64,000 nt of DNA, from contig NZ_CADESW010000021.1 of the NCBI RefSeq assembly GCF_902830275.1, positions 79,491 through 143,490 of the forward strand, given 5' to 3'. The position numbers and the translations under genes were made by a program. Positions 17,329 through 26,349 of this stretch are shown in pieces. The stretch comes from Burkholderia stagnalis. GTDB lineage: Bacteria; Pseudomonadota; Gammaproteobacteria; Burkholderiales; Burkholderiaceae. The stretch's first letter is position 1. Every line of letters begins with the position of its first letter. The notes beneath the pieces are model-generated. The model did not search any database and was not told the origin of the DNA. It worked only from the letters and a program-made list of their open reading frames with translations.

Positions 17329-18225
17329 TCAAGCGGCGATCAGCGCGGCTGCCGCGATGCGCGCCGCCGCGGCGACGACGTCCGCATGCGGCGCCGCGCC
17401 GGCATCGGGCTGCGTGAACGATACTGCCATCACGAGCGGCGCACGCGAGGTCGGCCACAGCACGGCGACGTCGGTCGTCGTCCCGTAGCCGCCCGCCCCG
17501 CCCATGCTGGCGACGCGCCAGTCGGACGGCACACCCGCGCGGATGCCCGCGAAGCCGCGCGCGTTGCCGAGCATCCATGTCGTCAGTTGCGTGCGCTCCG
17601 GTTCGCGCAGCACGTCGCCGAGCAGCAGCCGGCGCAGCGCTTCGGCCATCGCGAGCGGCGTCGACGTGTCGCGCTCGTCGCCGGGCGTCGCCGTGTTCAG
17701 CGCGGGCTCCCAGCGGTCGAGGCGGAAGCTCGTGTCGCCGCTGTCGTGCGCGAACGCGGTGACGGTCTGCGGCCCGCCGAGCACGCGCATCAGCAGGTTC
17801 GCCGCGGACTTGTCGTCGGACTGCAGCACCGCCTCACACAATTGCCCGACCGTCATGCCGGTATCGGCGCGGCTCTCGGTGACCGGCGAACCCGGCACGA
17901 GCTCGTAGCGCCGATACAGCGTGCGGCGCGACAGCAGCGACGCATCGAGCGTGCTGCGCGCCAGCATCGCGGCCACCGCGACGACCGCGTACGTGGCGCA
18001 CACGGGGAAGCGTTCGCGCGAGCGATAGCCGATTCGCGCGCCGCTCGCGGTGTCGAGCGCGGCAACGCCGAGCCGGCCGTTCGATGCTTTTTCGAGTGCA
18101 TCGAGCTGGGACTGCGCGGCGTGAAGATGTTCGCGGTCGCCGGCGGGCGCTCGCGCGCATGCGGCAACGAACGGCGCCGCGACAGCGGCAAGCAGCAGCG
18201 AACGGCGTGACGGAGAGTGGTCCAT
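17329..18225 (-). CDS. Class A beta-lactamase homologue lacking catalytic residues
   Basis: A 298-residue Tat lipoprotein: SRRSLLLAAVAAPFVAAC has twin arginines and an AAC lipobox. The fold is clearly that of a class A beta-lactamase (RFPVCATYAVVAVAAML, AANLLMRVLGGPQTVTAF, DRWEPALNTATPGDERDT, GGYGTTTDVAVLWP). The active site is gone: in Ambler numbering Ser70 and Lys73 are both alanine (C-A-T-Y-A), SDN-132 is altered (SDDKSAAN), and the KTG triad reads M-G-G. The omega-loop Glu166 (RWEP) is kept. It should not hydrolyse beta-lactams and may bind a ligand or act as a structural or sensory lipoprotein. The reading frame is intact, which argues against simple decay. The start follows a region containing a hexanucleotide microsatellite. 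Confidence 0.85.
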   Translation of the reverse strand: MDHSPSRRSLLLAAVAAPFVAACARAPAGDREHLHAAQSQLDALEKASNGRLGVAALDTASGARIGYRSRERFPVCATYAVVAVAAMLARSTLDASLLSRRTLYRRYELVPGSPVTESRADTGMTVGQLCEAVLQSDDKSAANLLMRVLGGPQTVTAFAHDSGDTSFRLDRWEPALNTATPGDERDTSTPLAMAEALRRLLLGDVLREPERTQLTTWMLGNARGFAGIRAGVPSDWRVASMGGAGGYGTTTDVAVLWPTSRAPLVMAVSFTQPDAGAAPHADVVAAAARIAAAALIAA

Positions 18226-18282
18226 GGCTGACGGATCGACTGCATATCGGGCGCTGCATGACGGGAACGACGGACGAGCGGG

Positions 18283-18360
<78 letters not shown>

Positions 18361-18410
18361 CGTAGCGTAGCAGCGACCGCGCGCGTATTCCAGCGCCGGC
18401 CGCGCGCCGC

Positions 18411-19226
18411 TCAGCCTTGCGACGTCGGCAGGTAGGGCATCGGGTTGACCGGCTTGCCGTCGCGCCGCACCTCGAACAGCAGCGCGACGCGCGAGTTGTC
18501 GACATCGCCCATCTCCGCGATCGCGTCGCCCTGGCGCACGACGTCGCCGGTCTTCACGAGCAGCTTGCGGTTGTGCGCATACGCGGTCAGGAAATCCGCG
18601 TTGTGCTGGACGATGATCAGGCTGCCGTAGCCGTTCAGCCCGACGCCCGCATACATCACGCGGCCGTCGGCGGCAGCGCGCACCGGGTCGCCGGCGCGGC
18701 CGGCAATCTGGATCCCGCGGTTCTGCCCCGGCCGGAACGGCTCGACGACATTGCCGCGCGCGGGCCACGTCAGCGCGACCCCGCTTGCATGACGCCGGGT
18801 TTCCTTGACGACCTGCCGGTCGCTGGCCGACTGCGCGGCGGCCGGCGACGCGGCCTGCGCCGATGCGACGGCCGGCGCCTGCGGCGCTTCCTGCTTCACG
18901 ATGCGCAGCGCCTGCCCGGCCCGCAGCCGGCTGCGCGCGCCGAGCCTGTTCCACAGGCGCAGGTCGGCCACGCTGCAGCCGTGCGCCGACGCGATGCCCG
19001 CCAGCGTGTCGCCGCGTTTGACGACATAGCGATGCGCCACCAGGATGGGGGCCGGCGGCGGCGCCGTCGCGGCCGATTGGGCGGCCGCGTCCTGCGGCGA
19101 TGCCGGCCCGCCCGCGAGCGTATCGCTCGGCGGAACCGGCGGGGCGGTCGCGCAACCGGCCATGACGAGCACGGCGCCAAGGCCCGACAGCCACGCCGCC
19201 CTGCGGTAGATCTCGCGCTTTTCCAT
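18411..19226 (-). CDS. NlpD/EnvC-like LysM-LytM lipoprotein (degenerate M23)
   Basis: A 271-residue lipoprotein. The signal ends in a VMAGC lipobox, then a Pro/Ala linker, a LysM peptidoglycan-binding domain (YVVKRGDTLAGIASAHGCSV, ~residues 65-110), a second linker, and a C-terminal M23/LytM domain (~150-270). The LytM domain lacks the zinc ligands: the usual first His position reads NRGIQIAG, and the final H-x-H region reads VALLFEVR. Such degenerate LytM factors activate cell-wall amidases at division in E. coli (EnvC, NlpD). I infer a similar role in envelope turnover. I chose the ATG at 19226 (MEKREIYRR), 11 bases after a GGAG; an in-frame ATG lies 15 codons upstream. Confidence 0.88.
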   Translation of the reverse strand: MEKREIYRRAAWLSGLGAVLVMAGCATAPPVPPSDTLAGGPASPQDAAAQSAATAPPPAPILVAHRYVVKRGDTLAGIASAHGCSVADLRLWNRLGARSRLRAGQALRIVKQEAPQAPAVASAQAASPAAAQSASDRQVVKETRRHASGVALTWPARGNVVEPFRPGQNRGIQIAGRAGDPVRAAADGRVMYAGVGLNGYGSLIIVQHNADFLTAYAHNRKLLVKTGDVVRQGDAIAEMGDVDNSRVALLFEVRRDGKPVNPMPYLPTSQG

Positions 19227-19477
19227 GGTCGACCGACTCCGATTTAACATTCTTGACAAGCTTTCAAGCATCTCAAAAACGGGACGGGCGACGTGTAACC
19301 GGATGCAAACATTGATGACAAACGATCACGAAGCCCGCGTCCGCGCATGCTCGATACCGGTAATACGGTCAAATCGGGAAGAACTTGACGCCTGGCGGCG
19401 CAATTAGCGCAAAAATTTCCGGGGAACGGGGAAAATTACGCAAGCCTTTCGATGCGCGCACAACGGCGCGGGCGGGC

Positions 19478-19588
19478 TCAGCGCAGCCGGTCGGCCAGTT
19501 CCAGGCAGGCCAGCACGATGCCGACGCACAGGAAAAACAGGTGCAGCGCGATCTTGAACGACACGCCCCACGACGGGTTGGTGCGCAT
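19478..19588 (-). CDS. 36-residue single-span membrane protein
   Basis: A short ORF, MRTNPSWGVSFKIALHLFFL and 16 more residues, preceded by an excellent AAGGAG ribosome binding site seven bases from the ATG. The middle ~20 residues (FKIALHLFFLCVGIVLACLE) form one hydrophobic helix flanked by charged ends. It lies in the 513-bp gap between the LytM lipoprotein and a divergent LysR gene. The function is unknown. The ribosome binding site and composition make translation likely. Confidence 0.65.
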   Translation of the reverse strand: MRTNPSWGVSFKIALHLFFLCVGIVLACLELADRLR

Positions 19589-19739
19589 GACGGTCTCCTT
19601 GGGTCGATATGCGGCCCATGATCCGGCAATGATCGCGCCCCGAAAATGCGGAAGCGGCGAAGCGGGCCTCAGGCAAAGCCTGAGCCCGCGTCCGCGGTTC
19701 CTGCTACCGTATCGCCGATACCCACGACACGCCCCCGCC

Positions 19740-20636
19740 ATGCGCTTCGACCTGACCGACCTGCGGCTCTTCCTGCATACCTGCGAGGCGGGCAGCATCA
19801 CCGGCGGCGCGGAACGCACGCACATCACGCTGCAGGCCGCGAGCGAGCGCATCCGCGGGATGGAGGACGAGCTCGGCGTGCCGCTGCTGCACCGGACCAA
19901 GTCGGGCACGCAGGTCACCGACGCGGGCCGCGCGCTCGAGCATCACGCGCGCACCGTGCTGCAGCAGATCGACCACATGCGCGGCGAGCTGCAGCAATAC
20001 GGCCAGGGGCTGCGCGGCCACATCCGGCTGCTGTGCAACACCGCGTCGCTCAGCGAATACCTGCCCGACGCGCTCGCCGCGTACCTGCCGCATCATCCGA
20101 AGCTGTCGATCAGCGTCGAGGAGCGCTCGAGCCAGGAGATCGTGCATGCGATCCGCAACAAGACGGCGGACGTCGGCATCGTCGCCGATTCGGTCGGGCT
20201 CGGCGGGCTCGCGCAGATGCCGTTTCGCGAGGACTGGCTGATCGTCGTCGTGCCGGCCGGCCATCCGCTCGCCGCGCGCGACAAGGTCGCGTTCGACGAG
20301 ATCGTCGATGCGGACTTCATCGGCCTCACCGACGGCAGCGCGCTGCAGGTACACCTCGCCGACCAGGCGCGGGCGCTCGGCAAGCGGATCCGCTATCGCG
20401 TGCAGTTGAAGAGCTTCGACGCGATCTGCCGCGTGATCGAGAGCGGCGTGGGGATCGGGATCGTGTCGCGGCACGCGGCAGCGCGCGCGATGCAGACGAT
20501 GGACGTGACGATGGTCGAGCTGTCCGATGCATGGAGCCACCGGAAGCTGACACTGTGCGCGCGGTCGTTCGATGCGTTGCCGAAGTACACGCGGGAGTTC
20601 GTCGCGTTCCTGTCGGGCGCGGCCGCGCAGGGCTAG
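19740..20636 (+). CDS. LysR-family regulator
   Basis: A 298-residue LysR protein starting MRFDLTDLRLFLHTCEAGSI, with helix-turn-helix HITLQAASERIRGMEDELGV and an effector domain containing the typical ADVGIVADSVGLGGL segment. The start at 19740 is the usual one for this subgroup (related to regulators with an LTDLRLF start); the frame is open upstream without a family match. It is divergent from the 36-residue membrane protein gene and convergent with the TSUP transporter gene. Confidence 0.9.
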   Translation: MRFDLTDLRLFLHTCEAGSITGGAERTHITLQAASERIRGMEDELGVPLLHRTKSGTQVTDAGRALEHHARTVLQQIDHMRGELQQYGQGLRGHIRLLCNTASLSEYLPDALAAYLPHHPKLSISVEERSSQEIVHAIRNKTADVGIVADSVGLGGLAQMPFREDWLIVVVPAGHPLAARDKVAFDEIVDADFIGLTDGSALQVHLADQARALGKRIRYRVQLKSFDAICRVIESGVGIGIVSRHAAARAMQTMDVTMVELSDAWSHRKLTLCARSFDALPKYTREFVAFLSGAAAQG

Positions 20637-20659
20637 CCAGTCGGCGCAGCGGCGCGGGT

Positions 20660-21400
20660 TCAATGCAGCGCCGACGCCGCCATGTACGCGCCCAGCGCGA
20701 TCAGCCCGACGAAGAAGCAGCGCCGGAACGCCCGCTCGCTCATCACTTTCCGTGCGGCCTGCCCGCCGAGCATCCCCGCGAGCGCCGGCACGAGTGCCAG
20801 CACGGACACGCCGAGATCGACCGCCTGCAGCGCGCCGGTCATCCGCAACTGCAGGCCGAGCGCGATCGTCGACGCGGTAAACGACAGCCCGAGCGCCTGG
20901 ATCAGGTCGTCCTTCGACAGCCGCAGCGCCTGCAGGTACGGCACCGCCGGCACGACGAACACGCCGGTCGCGGCCGTGACGACGCCGGTCAGGTAGCCGA
21001 CCACGGCCGACAGCCATCGCTCGTGACGCCCGGGCGCAGGCAGCCGTGCGGCCGCGAGCCCCCAGCCGCCATACGCGGCCAGCACGACGCCGAGCGCGGC
21101 GTGCGTCCATCCGTTGCCGGACGCAAGCGCCGGCAGGCCGCCCGTCAGCGTGCCGATCGTCAGCCCCGCGAGCAGCGGCCACAGCCGGCGCAGCAGCGGC
21201 CCGAACCACGGGCCGAGCCACAGTTGCCAGACATTGGTGACGAACGACGGCACGAGCAGCACGCTCGCCGCGGCCGACGGCGGCATCGCGAGCGTCAGCA
21301 GCCCCATTGCGATCGTCGGCAGTCCGAGGCCGATCATGCCTTTGACCGCACCGGCCAGCAGGAACACCAGCACGATGATCGTCGTCGTATCGAGTTGCAT
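20660..21400 (-). CDS. TSUP-family membrane transporter (sulfite/organosulfur exporter type)
   Basis: A 246-residue polytopic protein with about eight hydrophobic segments arranged as two similar halves. The first half opens with VLVFLLAGAVKGMIGLGLPT, the G-x-x-x-G-x-G-G-like motif of the TauE/SafE (TSUP) family, and the second with GYLTGVVTAATGVFVVPAVP. Family members move sulfite, sulfoacetate or other small organic anions across the inner membrane. The start is the ATG at 21400; the upstream open frame is Arg-rich and unlikely to be translated. The substrate is unknown. Confidence 0.88.
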   Translation of the reverse strand: MQLDTTTIIVLVFLLAGAVKGMIGLGLPTIAMGLLTLAMPPSAAASVLLVPSFVTNVWQLWLGPWFGPLLRRLWPLLAGLTIGTLTGGLPALASGNGWTHAALGVVLAAYGGWGLAAARLPAPGRHERWLSAVVGYLTGVVTAATGVFVVPAVPYLQALRLSKDDLIQALGLSFTASTIALGLQLRMTGALQAVDLGVSVLALVPALAGMLGGQAARKVMSERAFRRCFFVGLIALGAYMAASALH

Positions 21401-21560
21401 GAGCGCGCGTTCCGTTCGGGTGAATACGGCGCGATCGTGAACCGCCGGCCCGCCGCGCGCCATCTGGTTTTGCCTGAGGCTGGCTCGGGCTGGCGCGGCG
21501 GGGGCCGGGCGGCACGATGGGCGGCGCCCGGCGGCAGTGAGGCCGCCAGCCGACGGCTGC

Positions 21561-22577
21561 TCACCCCTTGTGAGCCGCCCCTCGCCCCTGCTCGCTGTCG
21601 AGGTGCGCCATCTGTGCGGCCGGATAACGGTCGCCGGCCACCGCCCCGGCGGGCACCGCCGCTTCGATGCGGGCGAGATCATCGACCGTTAGTTGCATCG
21701 CAAGCGCCGACAGCGCGTCCTGCAGTTGCGTGCGCTTGCGCGCGCCGATCAGCGGCACGATGTCGTCGCCGCGCGTCAGCGCCCACGCGATCGCGACCTG
21801 CGCCGGGTTGCTGCCCTTCTCGTCCGCGATCGCCCGCAGCGCTTCGACCAGCGCGAGGTTGTGCGTCAGGTTCTCGCCCTGGAAGCGCGGGCTTGCCGCG
21901 CGGAAATCGCGCCCCACTTCCCGCGCCGCCGTCCAGCGCCCGCTCAGCAGCCCGCGCGACAGCACCCCGTATGCGGTCACGCCGATGCCGAGTGCGCGGC
22001 AGGCCGGCAGGATCTCGGCCTCGATGTCCCGCGACAGCAGCGAATACTCGATCTGAAGATCGGCGATCGGCGCGACGGCCGCCGCGCGGCGCACGGTGTC
22101 CGCGCCGACCTCCGACAGCCCGATCTGCCGCACGTACCCGGCCTTCACGAGATCGGCGATCGCGCCGACGGTGTCCTCGATCGGCACCGCCGGATCGATC
22201 CGGGCCGGCCGGTAGATGTCGAGATAGTCGGTGCCGAGCCGCTTCAGCGAATACGCGACGAAATTCCGGATGGCCGCCGGCCGCGCGTCGTAGCCGACGA
22301 AGGTGCCCGCCGGATCGCGCAGCGCGCCGAACTTCACGCTGATCACGACCTGCTCGCGCGTCCTGCCGCGCAGCGCGTCGCGGATCAGCATCTCGTTGTC
22401 GCCCATCCCGTAGAAATCGCCGGTGTCGAGCAGCGTGATGCCGTGGTCGAGCGCCGCGTGCAGCGTCGCGATGCTCTCCGCGCGGTCGGCCGGCCCGTAC
22501 AGGTCCGACATGCCCATGCAGCCGAGCCCGATGGCCGACACCCGCGGGCCCGAGCGGCCCAGTTGACGCAGTTCCAT
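21561..22577 (-). CDS. Aldo/keto reductase
   Basis: A 338-residue NADPH-dependent oxidoreductase starting MELRQLGRSGPRVSAIGLGC after a GAGGAAA ribosome binding site. The catalytic Asp and Tyr are visible in LLDTGDFYGMGDNE and the Lys in VISVKFG. The usual active-site His in the Y-x-x-H-R-x-D stretch is replaced (LDIYRPARIDP), as in one recognised subgroup of bacterial aldo/keto reductases. The cofactor loop is SEVGADTVRRA. A LysR regulator is divergently transcribed 139 bp away, which suggests substrate-responsive control. The substrate is unknown. Confidence 0.9.
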   Translation of the reverse strand: MELRQLGRSGPRVSAIGLGCMGMSDLYGPADRAESIATLHAALDHGITLLDTGDFYGMGDNEMLIRDALRGRTREQVVISVKFGALRDPAGTFVGYDARPAAIRNFVAYSLKRLGTDYLDIYRPARIDPAVPIEDTVGAIADLVKAGYVRQIGLSEVGADTVRRAAAVAPIADLQIEYSLLSRDIEAEILPACRALGIGVTAYGVLSRGLLSGRWTAAREVGRDFRAASPRFQGENLTHNLALVEALRAIADEKGSNPAQVAIAWALTRGDDIVPLIGARKRTQLQDALSALAMQLTVDDLARIEAAVPAGAVAGDRYPAAQMAHLDSEQGRGAAHKG

Positions 22578-22716
22578 GTCCGTTTCCTCGAAGTGGTGAG
22601 TGGATGGACCGCATTCTGGCGAGATCCCGGCTGGTGATAAACGCGAAAGACTCCACCAAACCATTCGACGCTGATTAACAATGGAGGCTGTCCAATCCGC
22701 CCCACCCCCGCCTCGC

Positions 22717-23628
22717 ATGGATCATCTGCACGCAATGCGCATCTTTGCGCGCGTCGCCCATCTGGGCAGCTTCACGAAAGCGGCCGAGCAGCTCCAGCTG
22801 CCGCGCCCGACGGTGAGCAACGCCGTCCAGTACCTCGAGAAACACCTGAAGATCCGCCTGCTGCAGCGCACGACGCGGCGCGTCGCGCTGACCGCCGAGG
22901 GCACGGCCTACTACGAGCGCTGCGTGCGGCTGCTCGCAGATCTCGATGACGCCGAGACCTTGTTCGAGGACGCCGGCGCGTCGCCGCGCGGCGTGATCCG
23001 CGTGGACCTGCCCGAGCGTTTCGCGCTGAACGAGGTGATCCCGGCGCTGCCGGCGTTCCATGCGCGCTACCCGGACCTGCGGGTGGTGATCAGCACGACC
23101 GATCGCTTCGTCGACCTGGTGGCCGACGGCATCGACTGCGCGGTGCGGGTCGGCGCGCTGTCGGACACGTCGCTCGTCGCGCGGCGCCTCGGCGAGCTGG
23201 CGCAGGTCAACTGCGCGTCGCCGGCGTATCTCGCGCGCCACGGCACGCCGCGCTCGCCCGACGACCTGCCAGAACACGTCGCGGTCGGCTATTTCTCGAG
23301 CCGCACGGGCCGCGAGCTCGACTGGGAATATGCGGACATGGATACCGGCGAGATGCACGCGGTGAAGATGCGCAGCATCGTGTCGGTCAACAGTTCGCAG
23401 GCGTACCTGGCCTGCTGCCTCGCCGGGCTCGGAATGATCCAGGCGCCGCGCGACAGCCTCGACGGGCCGCTCGCGGACGGCTCGCTCGTCGAGGTGCTGC
23501 CGGAATGGAATGCGGCGCCGCTGCCGGTGTCGGTGGTGTTTCCGCATGGCCGGCATCTTGCGCCGCGCGTGCGGATCTTCGTCGACTGGCTCGCGCAGAC
23601 GATCGGGCGGACGCGCCCGCCCGGCTGA
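22717..23628 (+). CDS. LysR-family regulator divergent from aldo/keto reductase
   Basis: A 303-residue LysR protein of the CrgA-like group (MDHLHAMRIFARVAHLGSFT; helix-turn-helix LPRPTVSNAVQYLEKHLKIR). An in-frame ATG at 22681 would add 12 mostly proline residues; I prefer 22717 because family members start at MDHLHAMR, although neither site has a good ribosome binding site. Divergent LysR/oxidoreductase pairs are usually regulator and target. Confidence 0.88.
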   Translation: MDHLHAMRIFARVAHLGSFTKAAEQLQLPRPTVSNAVQYLEKHLKIRLLQRTTRRVALTAEGTAYYERCVRLLADLDDAETLFEDAGASPRGVIRVDLPERFALNEVIPALPAFHARYPDLRVVISTTDRFVDLVADGIDCAVRVGALSDTSLVARRLGELAQVNCASPAYLARHGTPRSPDDLPEHVAVGYFSSRTGRELDWEYADMDTGEMHAVKMRSIVSVNSSQAYLACCLAGLGMIQAPRDSLDGPLADGSLVEVLPEWNAAPLPVSVVFPHGRHLAPRVRIFVDWLAQTIGRTRPPG

Positions 23629-23655
23629 CGGGCGTCGGCACGCCTGCGCCGGCGA

Positions 23656-24810
23656 TCAGAACTTGTGGCGGATCGCCGCGCGCACCGCGAACTGGTTCGA
23701 CGACGACGACGGGCCGTCGGTGCCGACTACGTAGCCGCCGTCGGCGGCCGTGCCGGTGCGGTCGCCGGCGACCTTCTGCCATGCGCCCTGCAGGTACACG
23801 TCGGTGCGCTTCGACAGGCTGTAGTCGGCCATCACGCCCACCGTGTGGTACTTCGGCTTGAACGAGCCGGCCGCGGCGTCGAACTTGCCGTCCGTGAAGA
23901 CGTACTGCGCGCCGAGGAAGAAATCGGGCGTGAGCTGGTACTTGCCGTTGACCTCGAAGTTCTGGAACTTCGTCGCGGTCAGTCCGAGGCCCGAGAACGT
24001 CGACGCGGGCAGGTAGACGGTCGACACCGGATTCTTCACGTCGGTCTTCGTGTACACGAAGCCGACCGTCGCCGGGCCGAACGTGTAGTTGATGCCGCCG
24101 CCGAAGATGCGCAGGCGGTCGGCGACGAAGTTCGCGTCGTCGGCCGCGATCGCGCCCGCGTTGCCGATCCCGGGGCTGTTCGCCTGCAGGTAGGCCGCGG
24201 CGACCTGCAGGCCGGCCAGCGAATATTGCGCGCCGATGCTGTACTGGCGGTTGTTCGCGAAGCCGGTGCTGTTGCTGAAGCTGTACGTACCGCCGAGCGT
24301 CAGGCCGTTCCAGTCCGGGCTCGCATACTTCACCGTGTTGTTGACGCGGAACGAGTTGTCGGTGTTGTCGTTGTCGAACGGATGCGAGAACAGCGTGCCG
24401 CCCCAGTTGCCGTTCGCGGTCAGCGGCGCGAGATAGTCGACGAGCGCGTCGTACTGGCGGCCGAACGTCAGCGTGCCGAAGCGCGACTCCGACAGGCCGA
24501 CGAACGCCTGCCGGCCGAACATGCGGCCGCCCTGGTTGAACCGGCCGTTGTTCACGTCGAAGCCGTTTTCGAGCACGAAAATCGCCTTCAGCCCGCCGCC
24601 CAGGTCCTCCGAGCCGCGCAGCCCCCAGCGGCTGCCCTGCGCATAGCCGCTCGCGAGCTGGTAGTTGGTCTTGCCGAGGCCGCCCACGTTGACGTTGTTC
24701 GTGTAGTTGAAGCCCTCGTCGATCAGGCCGTACAGCGTCACGCTGTTTTGCGCGAACACCGGTGCGGCGAAGGCGGCCAGCGCGGCGGCGGAAAGGACGT
24801 GCTTCTTCAT
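23656..24810 (-). CDS. General porin, OpcP/Omp_C-like trimeric family
   Basis: A 384-residue outer-membrane porin. The Sec signal peptide MKKHVLSAAALAAFAAPVFA is followed by QNSVTLYGLIDEGFNYTNN, the hallmark start of Burkholderia/Neisseria-type 16-strand porins. GSRWGLRGSEDLGGGLKAIF and GRQAFVGLSESRFGTLTFGR are the conserved early strands. The protein ends in ...RHKF with the C-terminal phenylalanine needed for BAM assembly. A GGAG site lies eight bases before the ATG. Confidence 0.95.
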   Translation of the reverse strand: MKKHVLSAAALAAFAAPVFAQNSVTLYGLIDEGFNYTNNVNVGGLGKTNYQLASGYAQGSRWGLRGSEDLGGGLKAIFVLENGFDVNNGRFNQGGRMFGRQAFVGLSESRFGTLTFGRQYDALVDYLAPLTANGNWGGTLFSHPFDNDNTDNSFRVNNTVKYASPDWNGLTLGGTYSFSNSTGFANNRQYSIGAQYSLAGLQVAAAYLQANSPGIGNAGAIAADDANFVADRLRIFGGGINYTFGPATVGFVYTKTDVKNPVSTVYLPASTFSGLGLTATKFQNFEVNGKYQLTPDFFLGAQYVFTDGKFDAAAGSFKPKYHTVGVMADYSLSKRTDVYLQGAWQKVAGDRTGTAADGGYVVGTDGPSSSSNQFAVRAAIRHKF

Positions 24811-25190
24811 GGCGAATCTCCAGAACCGGGAGTCGGGGCGCTCGTGCGGGGCGCCCGGTTGTTGGTCTTGTATGGCCCGATCGGCGGGCGGCGCGGGGTG
24901 GCACGCCGCGCAATGGTCAAAATGGTGTCACGACGCAATCCAAACGTCCATCGGGGCGCGGCACCCGCGCGCAAAGCGTTGCGCCCTTCCAACTGGCCCC
25001 ATTGTCCCGGTTGCCGGGCGGGCCTTGCGGGCCGTGGCTGGCAGATATGCCATTCACGTAAACCCTGAACCGGCCACTTCGGTGGCACAATGCGCCTCCT
25101 GTCGACAATTCTTCACGAAGTCATGCCTGACCCCGATTCACGCGCGGTGCGTGCCGGCCGCGCGCGCGGCGCTCGCCGGGAGGCGCGCCG
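24811..25190. other. Intergenic region between porin and OpgC genes
   Basis: About 380 bp between divergent genes. I see no convincing ORF or RNA gene. It should carry the porin promoter (minus strand) and the OpgC promoter. No clear operator or hairpin was identified. Confidence 0.5.
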
Positions 25191-26285
25191 ATGAGCCCCG
25201 CCCGGCCCGGCCGCTACGCCGAGCTCGATTTCTTCCGCGGCCTCGTGCTGCTCGTCATCGTCGTCGACCACATCGGCGGCAGCATCCTGTCCCGTGTCAC
25301 GCTGCATGCGTACGCGCTGTGCGACGCCGCCGAAGTATTCGTGTTCCTCGGCGGCTTCGCGACCGCGATCGCGTACAACTCGCTCGCCGAGCGCCACGAC
25401 GAGGCCGCCGCGCGCCAGCGCTTCATCCGCCGCGCGTTCGAGATCTACCGCGCGTTCCTCGTCACCGCGGGCCTGATGCTGCTGATCACCGCGGCGCTGA
25501 ACGCGTTCGCGATCGACGGCCCGAACATGCCGACCAACGATCTCGACGGCCTGATCCACAAGCCGCTCGCCGCGCTGCGCGACATCCTGCTGTTCCGGCG
25601 CCAGCCGTACCTCGCGTCGGTGCTGCCGATGTACGCGTTCTTCGCGCTGCTCGTCCCGCTCGCGCTGCCGCTCGCGCGCAGCCAGCCGTGGCTGCTGCTC
25701 GCGTTCAGCGCGTCGCTGTGGTTCGCCGCGCCGCACGCCGCGCATTTCCTGCCGACCGTCGAGGGCGCGCCATGGGACTTCAATCCGTTCGCGTGGCAGC
25801 TGCTGTTCGTGCTCGGCGCGGTCTCGCGCTGCCAGCCCGTCTACCAGACGCTCGCGCCGAAGCCGCAGGGCTGGCTGCTGACCGCCGCGTCGCTCGCGAT
25901 CGTCGCGGCGGGCGCGTACTACCGGCTGCGCATCGAGCCGTTCCCGACCGATCCGTCGATCAAGCAGAACCTCGGCGTGCTGCGGCTCGTGAACTTCCTC
26001 GCGATCGCGTGGCTCGCGGCCAAGCTCGTGCACCTCGGCTGGATGAAGAAGGTGGCGCACGCCATGCCGTGGATCGGCACGATCGGCCGCCAGGGCCTGC
26101 TGTGCTTCGTCGCCGGCACCGGCATCTCGCTCGCGGTGGATTCGCTGCTGTACCAGGCGACCGAAGGCTACCTCGACGTGCCGCTCGGGCTGGCCGCCGA
26201 CGTCGGCGCGATGGGCCTGCTGTACCTCGTCGCCAAGCTCTACGCGCCGCTGATGTCGCGGCTGCCGTTCCGCACGCGGCGCTGA
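25191..26285 (+). CDS. opgC: OpgC-family acyltransferase (periplasmic glucan modification)
   Basis: A 364-residue integral membrane protein with about ten hydrophobic segments. The N-terminus YAELDFFRGLVLLVIVVDHI and the FVFLGGFATAIAYNS segment match the OpgC/acyltransferase_3-like family, which adds succinyl groups to osmoregulated periplasmic glucans. The conserved His in VVDHIGG fits the catalytic His of this superfamily. The ATG follows GGGAGG. The exact acyl donor cannot be inferred. Confidence 0.85.
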   Translation: MSPARPGRYAELDFFRGLVLLVIVVDHIGGSILSRVTLHAYALCDAAEVFVFLGGFATAIAYNSLAERHDEAAARQRFIRRAFEIYRAFLVTAGLMLLITAALNAFAIDGPNMPTNDLDGLIHKPLAALRDILLFRRQPYLASVLPMYAFFALLVPLALPLARSQPWLLLAFSASLWFAAPHAAHFLPTVEGAPWDFNPFAWQLLFVLGAVSRCQPVYQTLAPKPQGWLLTAASLAIVAAGAYYRLRIEPFPTDPSIKQNLGVLRLVNFLAIAWLAAKLVHLGWMKKVAHAMPWIGTIGRQGLLCFVAGTGISLAVDSLLYQATEGYLDVPLGLAADVGAMGLLYLVAKLYAPLMSRLPFRTRR

Positions 26286-26349
26286 ACCGCCGCGCGACCG
26301 TCATCCGCCGCTGCTACGATAGGCGACGATACTCCTCACCCCGCTCGAC

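Noticed and set aside
16323..18225. A penR-penA beta-lactamase/regulator pair
   Set aside because: The LysR gene is co-directional and downstream, not divergent, and the beta-lactamase homologue lacks its catalytic residues.
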